A stretch of 64,000 nucleotides of DNA, from assembly GCF_014596085.1 (NCBI RefSeq), contig NZ_JACCJY010000015.1, positions 62,001-126,000 of the forward strand. Direction: 5' to 3'. Numbering within the stretch: position 1 is the first letter of the stretch; every line of letters starts with the position of its first letter. The translations under genes and the position numbers were made by a program. The DNA is from Azospirillum tabaci (GTDB lineage Bacteria > Pseudomonadota > Alphaproteobacteria > Azospirillales > Azospirillaceae). Shown here piece by piece: positions 58,781 through 64,000 of the stretch. Below the pieces are notes generated by a model, which was not told the origin of the DNA, did no database searches, and saw only the letters and a list, made by a program, of their open reading frames with translations.

Positions 58781-60472
58781 ATGTCCATGCTGAGTTCCAT
58801 GACCATCCGGACCAAGGTGGTCGCCGCCACCGTCTGTGTCCTGCTGATGTCGGTCGCCTTGGGACTGTTCGCCGTTGACCGGCTGAGCACCGTCAACCAC
58901 GCCGCTGAGGAAATCCGCTCCAACTGGCTGCCCAGCGTCACCGCCATCGGGGAGATCGACGGTGCGGCGAACGACTACCGCATCCTGGAGGCTTCCCACA
59001 TCCTCGCCCTTTACCCCGCGGAAATGGCCGAGGTCGAAAAGGAAATGACCACGGTTCTGAACCGCTTGGCGGAGGCCCGGCGGAAGTATGAACCGCTGCT
59101 GGCCTCCGGCTGGGAAACCCAGACCTTCAAGCGCTGGGAGGCGGCCTGGGACAGCTATCTGAAGATCAGCCAAGGCAAGCTGCTTCCCTCCTCCCGGACC
59201 AACGAGAACGAGAAGGCCACAGGCATTTATCGGGAGGAGTCGCGCAAGGCGTTCGACGAATGCTCCGCGCTCATCAACGAGCTGAGCACCTCCAACGTCC
59301 AGAACGCCACGAAGGCGGCGGACACGGGGCGGGCCACCTATGTCGGGGCGCAGAACTGGATTCTGGGCGCCATCGCGTTCGTGGCGGTCCTCTGCCTGTT
59401 CGCGGGCATCGCCATGACGACGTCGATCGCCCGGCCCATCGTCGCCCTGACCTCCATCATGGACCGTCTGGCCAAGCGCGACCTCGGTGTCGCGGTGGAG
59501 GGCGGCGCCCGCCAGGACGAGATCGGCGCCATGGCGCGTGCGGTGCAGGTCTTCAAGGACGGTCTGATCGAGGCGGAGCGCCTGACCGCCGCCCAGGCCG
59601 CCGAGGAGGAGAACAAGCGCCACCGCACCGAGCGGATCGACTCGCTGATCCGCAACTTCGACAGCGCGGTGCACAGCGTCCTGCAAACCGTGGGCGCCGC
59701 GGCGTCGCAGCTCGACACCACCGCCCGCAGCATGACCGAAATCGCCGAGCACACGCGGGCCGAGGCCGGAAGTGCGGCGTCCGCGGCCGAGCTGACCTCC
59801 GCCAATGTGCAGACCGTCGCCGCCGCGTCGGAGGAGATGGCCGCCTCCATCACCGAGATATCCCAGCAGGTGTCGCAGTCGGCCAGCATCGCCGGCAGGG
59901 CGGTGGACGAGGCCGACCGCACCAACGCCACCGTGCAGGGACTGTCGGAAGCGGCGCAGCGCATCGGCGACGTGGTTGACCTGATCCAGAACATCGCCGC
60001 TCAGACCAACCTTCTGGCGCTCAACGCCACCATCGAGGCGGCCCGCGCCGGCGAGGCGGGCAAGGGCTTCGCCGTCGTGGCGAGCGAGGTCAAGAGCCTG
60101 GCCAACCAGACGTCCAAGGCGACGGAGGAGATCGCCCAGCAGATCGGCGCCATCCAGGCGGCCACCGGCGGGGCGGTCGGCGCCATCCGCGGGATCGGGG
60201 CGACCATCTCTTCGATCAACGACATCTCCTCCTCCATCGCCGCCGCCATCGAGGAGCAGGGCGCCGCGACCCAGGAGATCAGCCGCAACGTCCAGCAGGC
60301 GGCGCAGAGCACCCAGGAAGTGACCAGCAACATCAGCCGCGTGTCGCAGGCCGCGACCGAAACCGGCAGCGCCGCGACCCAGGTGATGTCGGCCTCCGGC
60401 GACCTGAACCAAGGGGCGATGCGCCTGAAGAGCGAAGTGGAAAACTTCCTCGTCGCCATCAAGGCGGCCTGA
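58781..60472 (+). CDS. Methyl-accepting chemotaxis protein
   Basis: 563 aa. TM1 is at residues ~9-30, a four-helix-bundle (4HB_MCP) periplasmic sensor follows at ~31-185, TM2 at ~190-210, HAMP at ~212-265, and a cytoplasmic signalling domain at ~290-560. The hairpin tip that binds CheA/CheW reads [19 protein letters not shown], fully conserved. It reports an unknown ligand to the flagellar motor. ATG at 58781 ([12 protein letters not shown]) is followed closely by TM1. Confidence 0.93.
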   Translation: MSMLSSMTIRTKVVAATVCVLLMSVALGLFAVDRLSTVNHAAEEIRSNWLPSVTAIGEIDGAANDYRILEASHILALYPAEMAEVEKEMTTVLNRLAEARRKYEPLLASGWETQTFKRWEAAWDSYLKISQGKLLPSSRTNENEKATGIYREESRKAFDECSALINELSTSNVQNATKAADTGRATYVGAQNWILGAIAFVAVLCLFAGIAMTTSIARPIVALTSIMDRLAKRDLGVAVEGGARQDEIGAMARAVQVFKDGLIEAERLTAAQAAEEENKRHRTERIDSLIRNFDSAVHSVLQTVGAAASQLDTTARSMTEIAEHTRAEAGSAASAAELTSANVQTVAAASEEMAASITEISQQVSQSASIAGRAVDEADRTNATVQGLSEAAQRIGDVVDLIQNIAAQTNLLALNATIEAARAGEAGKGFAVVASEVKSLANQTSKATEEIAQQIGAIQAATGGAVGAIRGIGATISSINDISSSIAAAIEEQGAATQEISRNVQQAAQSTQEVTSNISRVSQAATETGSAATQVMSASGDLNQGAMRLKSEVENFLVAIKAA

Positions 60473-60491
60473 GGATCTTGTGATCGGGACC

Positions 60492-60516
60492 GGTGGGCGG
60501 AGCGGCGCCGCCCACC
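60492..60516. terminator. Hairpin after the chemoreceptor gene
   Basis: Perfect 9-bp arms GGTGGGCGG and CCGCCCACC around a 7-nt loop, 20 bp after the stop. There is no U-run, so termination is inferred from position. Confidence 0.5.
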
Positions 60517-60532
60517 GCCAGCCCCGCCGCTG

Positions 60533-60559
60533 TTGCCAAGCCGCCGCTGCCCGTATAAT
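60533..60559 (+). promoter_or_regulatory. Sigma-70-like promoter of metA
   Basis: TTGCCA (60533-60538) and a perfect TATAAT (60554-60559) with a 15-bp spacer, slightly short. Transcription would begin near 60566, just at the 5' edge of the folded leader. Confidence 0.65.
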
Positions 60560-60566
60560 GTGCGCC

Positions 60567-60643
60567 GCGCATCAAGAGTTGAGCGGACGCTCAACGCCAA
60601 CCTGCTTTCCCGAGCAAGGTGGCGTCCCGAAGGGGGATGTGGC
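60567..60643 (+). promoter_or_regulatory. Candidate SAM-clan riboswitch in the metA leader
   Basis: The leader starts with ATCAAGAG, as in S-box RNAs. P1 can form between 60567-60573 and 60636-60643. P2 is a perfect 7-bp stem GTTGAGC/GCTCAAC with loop GGAC (60578-60595). GCCAACC follows, then a P3 stem (TGCT/AGCA with flanking CC/GG) and AAGGTGGC. The P2 loop GGAC is complementary to GTCC at 60624-60627, the expected pseudoknot. These match the conserved parts of the SAM-I/SAM-IV clan. The class assignment is by eye, and the usual kink-turn is missing. Confidence 0.55.
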
Positions 60644-60717
60644 CGGACCGGCAAACAAACGGGGTTCGCCATGACGTCTGTTCCGACCGATGCACCGACA
60701 GCGGAGCCGGACGAGTC

Positions 60718-61641
60718 ATGCCCATCAGGATACCCAACGATCTTCCCGCCTTCACCGCCCTGCAGGCCGAGGGCGTCATGGTCATGCAGGAGGCCGACGC
60801 CATCCGGCAGGACATCCGGCCCCTGCGCTTCGGCCTGCTCAACCTGATGCCCGACAAGATCCGGACCGAGACTCAGATCGCGCGCCTCCTCGGCAACACG
60901 CCGCTTCAGGTCGAGCTGTCGCTGATCCGGATCACCAACCATGTGCCGCGCAACACCGCGGCGGACCACATGAGCGCCTTCTACCGGTCGTGGGAGGACG
61001 CGCGCCGCGAGAAGTTCGACGGCTTCATCGTCACCGGCGCCCCGGTCGAGACGATGCCCTTCGAGGAGGTGTCCTACTGGGACGAGCTGTGTTCGGTCTT
61101 CGACTGGACGCAGAGCCACGTCCACTCCTGTCTGAACATCTGCTGGGCGGCGCAGGCCGCCGTCCATCATTTCCACGGCGTGCCGAAGCATCTTCTGCCG
61201 CGCAAGGCGTCGGGCGTGTACCGGCACCGCAACCGCGCCCCCGCCTCGCCCTATCTGTGCGGCCTGTCCGACGGCGTGCCCATCCCGGTCTCGCGCTGGA
61301 CCGAGGTGCGCGAGGAGGACATTCCCCCGGAAAGCGGCCTGCGCGTGCTCCTGGACTCCCCCGACACCGGCCCCTGCCTGCTGGAGGACGCCGCCCACCG
61401 GTCGCTGCACATGTTCAACCACATCGAGTACGACACGGACACGCTGCGCAACGAATATGTCCGGGACGTCGCCAAGGACGCGGGCACGCCGGTTCCCCAG
61501 GGCTATTTCCCGGACGACGACCCGAGCCGCCCGCCCGAGAACCGGTGGCGGAGCCACGCCCATCTGCTGTTCGCGAACTGGATCAACCGGATCTACCAGA
61601 CGACGCCGTTCGAGGTTGCCCGGATCGGCACGGGCGGATAA
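60718..61641 (+). CDS. metA: Homoserine O-acyltransferase (MetA family, predicted acetyltransferase)
   Basis: 307 aa. It activates homoserine in methionine synthesis. The catalytic Cys is in [13 protein letters not shown] near residue 142, and His and Glu are in [12 protein letters not shown] near 235. Residue 111 is Glu (GAPVETM), the residue reported to favour acetyl-CoA over succinyl-CoA in this family, whereas E. coli has Gly. ATG at 60718 gives the family N-terminus [10 protein letters not shown]; longer frames have no support. The ribosome site is weak (GACGAG). A second frame starting at 60671 overlaps the start. Confidence 0.93.
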   Translation: MPIRIPNDLPAFTALQAEGVMVMQEADAIRQDIRPLRFGLLNLMPDKIRTETQIARLLGNTPLQVELSLIRITNHVPRNTAADHMSAFYRSWEDARREKFDGFIVTGAPVETMPFEEVSYWDELCSVFDWTQSHVHSCLNICWAAQAAVHHFHGVPKHLLPRKASGVYRHRNRAPASPYLCGLSDGVPIPVSRWTEVREEDIPPESGLRVLLDSPDTGPCLLEDAAHRSLHMFNHIEYDTDTLRNEYVRDVAKDAGTPVPQGYFPDDDPSRPPENRWRSHAHLLFANWINRIYQTTPFEVARIGTGG

Positions 61642-61650
61642 GGCCGCTCC

Positions 61651-64000
61651 TCACCAGCCCCGCAGGAACTCCGCCGTCGCCTCCACGGCCTCCTTGATGC
61701 CGACGCGGCGGACCTCCACCCCCTCGGGGAAGGCGCCGAACAGGCGGCTCGGCATCATCGGGTCGAGCAGGACGAACACCCCCGTGTCGTCGGCCCGCCG
61801 CACCAGCCGGCCGAAGGCCTGTTTCAGCCGCAGCCGCGCGATCATGTCCTCGTAGCGCCGCCGCCCGAAGGCGTCGCGCCGGGCGCGGTGCAGGATGTCG
61901 GGGCGCGGCCAGGGCACGCGGTCGAAGACGATCAGCCGCAGCGAGCGGCCCGGCACGTCCACCCCGTCGCGCACCGCGTCGGTGCCGAGCAGGCAGGCGT
62001 GCTCCTCCCCCCGGAAGATGTCGATCAGGGTCGCCACGTCCAGCGGGTCGACATGCTGGGCGTAGAGCGGGACGCCGGTGGCGTCCAACGGCTCCACGAT
62101 GCGGTCGTAGACGGCGCGCAGCCGGCTGATCGCGGTGAACAGCCCCAGCCCGCCGCCCCCCGCCGCCTGGAACAGCGTGCGGTAGGCGGACGCCACCTGC
62201 CCCAGATCGTCCTTGCGCACGTCGGTGACCACCATCACCCGCGTGCGGTTGGGATAGTCGAAGGGCGAGGGCACCTGGGCGCGCAGCGCCGGCTTCGGCA
62301 GATGGCTGGCGCCGCAGCGGTCCTCCGCCGCCTGCCAATCCATGGCGACGTCGCCGGTGCCGTCGGTCAGCGTGGCGGAGGTGACCACCATGCCGTGCGC
62401 CGGCCCGGCCAGCGCCTCCGCGAAGGGAACGGTCGGGTCGATCCAGTGGCGGTAGAGTCCGACATCGACGTCGCGCCCGTCGATCCGCTCCACCGCGAAC
62501 CAGTCGACGAACTGCGCCGGAGTCTCCACCGGCAGCGTCTTCAGCATGGCCCGCCACGCCTCGACCGTCAGCACGCCGCGCCGGGTCAGGCTGCGAGCCA
62601 TGGCGTCGATGCGCCGCCGCTGGTCGCTGTCCAGCTCCGCCGTCTCGTCCTCCAGCCTTGCCGCCAAGCGCTTGGCCAGCCCGGCCAGCGGTTCCGACAG
62701 CCGGACCAGCGCCGCCTCCAGCGCCTCCGCGGCGTCGAGCAGCCCGTCCACCGGGTAGGCCTTGTCGGCCTCCAGGCTGTAGGGGCCGCCCTGCCCCGCC
62801 GTGCGCGAATAGACCTGTCGCCGCGCGGCGAGCAGGAAGGCTTCGGTCGGCCCCTGCGGGTTGTCGGCGGACAGCCGCGCCGCCCAGCCCTCCGCCGGCA
62901 GGACGCGGGCGCCCAGCATCACCGCGTCCATCAGCTCCTGCGCCCGCTCGTCGCTGGCGACCAGATCCTCGATGCGGCGCTTCAGCCCGCGGGCGCGGCT
63001 GCGCCCCGTCTCCTCCGCCCCCAGCAGCCAGCGCCGCAACTCCTGGGTCTCGCGCCCGGTCAGATGCCCGGCGAAGGCGCTGTCCGCGGCGTCGAAGACA
63101 TGATGCCCCTCGTCGAAGACATAGCGGGTGGGCAGCGTCGGCTCTTCGCCCCCGCCGAGCGCCGCCTGCACCATGACCAGCGCGTGGTTGGCGATCACCA
63201 CGTCGGCCTTGCGGGCGCGGCGCACGCTCTTCTCGATGTAGCAGCGGGCGTAATGGTCGCAGGCGGAATAGATGCACTCGCCCCGCCGGTCGGCGAGGCC
63301 CAGCGTCCGCCCACGCCCGGCGATGTCCACCAGCCAGCCGGGGAAGTCGCCGCCGGTCAGGTCGCCGTCGCGCGTCGCCGCGGCCCAGCGCGCCATCAGC
63401 CCCACCCCGATGGCATGGTGCGGCTGCATCGGCATGCCGCGGACGGCCTCCTCCAGGTTCAGCAGGCACAGGTAGTTTTCCCGGCCCTTGCGGAGCACGA
63501 CCTTGCGCGCCTTGGTCGCCGGTTCGGGGTAGAGGCGGTCCAGCTCCGCGTCGATCTGGTGCTGGAGGTTGCGGGTGTAGGTGGAGATCCACACCGTGCC
63601 GCCGTTCTTCTCCGCCCACACCGTGGCCGGCGCCAGATAGCCCAGCGTCTTGCCAACGCCCGTTCCGGCCTCCGCCAGCACGACGTTCGGCGTGTCGGGG
63701 GCGGGACGCGGGGCGAAGGCGGCGGACACCGCGCTGGCGTAGTCGGCCTGCTGCGGGCGCGGCTCGGCCACCTTGCCGGGCACGCTGGCCGACAGCATCA
63801 CCGACAGCCGGCGGCGCGCCTCGTCCGGCTCCACCGGGTGGTGGGCGGGCGGCGGTTCGGGCGGGCCGTCCTGCCATTCCTTGATGCGGGTCCAGACGCG
63901 CAGGCCGGCGCGGGCGGCCCCCTTCTCCGGCCCGTCCGGCTTGCCCAGCGCCGCCAGCACGGCGGGCGCCCACAGCCAGCCGGCGCGCCCCATCTCCCAG
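61651..64000 (-). CDS. DinG-like ATP-dependent DNA helicase (5' end outside window)
   Basis: At least 780 residues; the frame is still open at the window edge, so the start probably lies beyond it. Superfamily 2 motifs are clear: motif I EAGTGVGKTLGYLAP, DEAH-like motif DEGHHVFDAAD and the C-terminal QAFGRLVRRADDTGVF (motif VI). Four cysteines (around CIYSACDHYARCYIE plus an upstream Cys) suit an iron-sulfur cluster as in DinG/XPD. It probably unwinds DNA during repair. It converges on metA with 9 bp between stops. Confidence 0.9.
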   Translation of the reverse strand, partial: WEMGRAGWLWAPAVLAALGKPDGPEKGAARAGLRVWTRIKEWQDGPPEPPPAHHPVEPDEARRRLSVMLSASVPGKVAEPRPQQADYASAVSAAFAPRPAPDTPNVVLAEAGTGVGKTLGYLAPATVWAEKNGGTVWISTYTRNLQHQIDAELDRLYPEPATKARKVVLRKGRENYLCLLNLEEAVRGMPMQPHHAIGVGLMARWAAATRDGDLTGGDFPGWLVDIAGRGRTLGLADRRGECIYSACDHYARCYIEKSVRRARKADVVIANHALVMVQAALGGGEEPTLPTRYVFDEGHHVFDAADSAFAGHLTGRETQELRRWLLGAEETGRSRARGLKRRIEDLVASDERAQELMDAVMLGARVLPAEGWAARLSADNPQGPTEAFLLAARRQVYSRTAGQGGPYSLEADKAYPVDGLLDAAEALEAALVRLSEPLAGLAKRLAARLEDETAELDSDQRRRIDAMARSLTRRGVLTVEAWRAMLKTLPVETPAQFVDWFAVERIDGRDVDVGLYRHWIDPTVPFAEALAGPAHGMVVTSATLTDGTGDVAMDWQAAEDRCGASHLPKPALRAQVPSPFDYPNRTRVMVVTDVRKDDLGQVASAYRTLFQAAGGGGLGLFTAISRLRAVYDRIVEPLDATGVPLYAQHVDPLDVATLIDIFRGEEHACLLGTDAVRDGVDVPGRSLRLIVFDRVPWPRPDILHRARRDAFGRRRYEDMIARLRLKQAFGRLVRRADDTGVFVLLDPMMPSRLFGAFPEGVEVRRVGIKEAVEATAEFLRGW

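Noticed and set aside
60567-60643. SAM-II riboswitch
   Set aside because: The leader has three stems and a loop-to-joining-region pseudoknot with S-box-like motifs, not the single H-type pseudoknot expected of SAM-II.
1-64000. CRISPR arrays, rRNA genes and insertion sequences
   Set aside because: No regularly spaced identical repeats, no rRNA-like sequence and no intact transposase were found in the window.

Overview
The window is about 70% GC DNA whose gene content fits an alphaproteobacterium of the Rhodospirillales, most likely Azospirillum or a close relative. The reasons are the sdhCDAB operon, c-di-GMP and chemotaxis receptor genes, thrS-infC, a quinone-type PyrD, an ABHD10-like hydrolase, and short high-GC intergenic repeats. 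The species is inferred, not proven.

Layout. (1) 1-14459: an organosulfur (sulfonate) utilisation region. It holds a sulfonate-type binding protein followed by an AprA-like flavoprotein and a ferredoxin, then a RutE-like nitroreductase, a HAD phosphatase and a LysR regulator. Next come a complete SsuCBA-type ABC transporter with an SsuD-like FMNH2 monooxygenase, a D-2-hydroxyacid dehydrogenase, a class II aldolase, a third binding protein and an SfnB/DszC-like flavoprotein. Together they could import sulfonates, cleave C-S bonds and process the carbon product. Two inverted repeats with LysR-site geometry lie between the regulator and the transporter. (2) 14534-17644: a PAS-GGDEF-EAL protein, a gene-poor lower-GC stretch and tRNA-Ser(GGA). 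(3) 17762-31219: chromosomal genes, including a hydrolase, a glycosyltransferase, a HAD-IIA protein, a class A PBP, infC-thrS, a degenerate EAL protein and pyrD. (4) 31326-48407: a minus-strand T7/BPP-1-like podoviral head-tail-lysis module (portal, scaffold, capsid, two tail tubular proteins, coiled-coil virion protein, tail fibre, terminase, holin-like and endolysin). An S24-type repressor is divergent from it. A PRC-barrel gene and a membrane c-di-GMP phosphodiesterase sit between scaffold and capsid. No integrase, replication gene or large ejection protein is visible. (5) 48482-64000: chromosomal genes again, including an aminotransferase, sdhCDAB, an aspartate-semialdehyde dehydrogenase-like protein, a beta-hydroxyacid dehydrogenase, an AEC transporter, a chemotaxis receptor, metA behind a candidate SAM riboswitch, and a DinG-like helicase cut by the window end.

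The most notable points are four. infC starts at ATA and has no stop codon before its own intrinsic terminator. The aspartate-semialdehyde dehydrogenase-like protein lacks the catalytic cysteine. A possible SAM-clan riboswitch with a loop pseudoknot precedes metA. The podoviral module looks reduced, carries host signalling genes and contains a chromosomal repeat.
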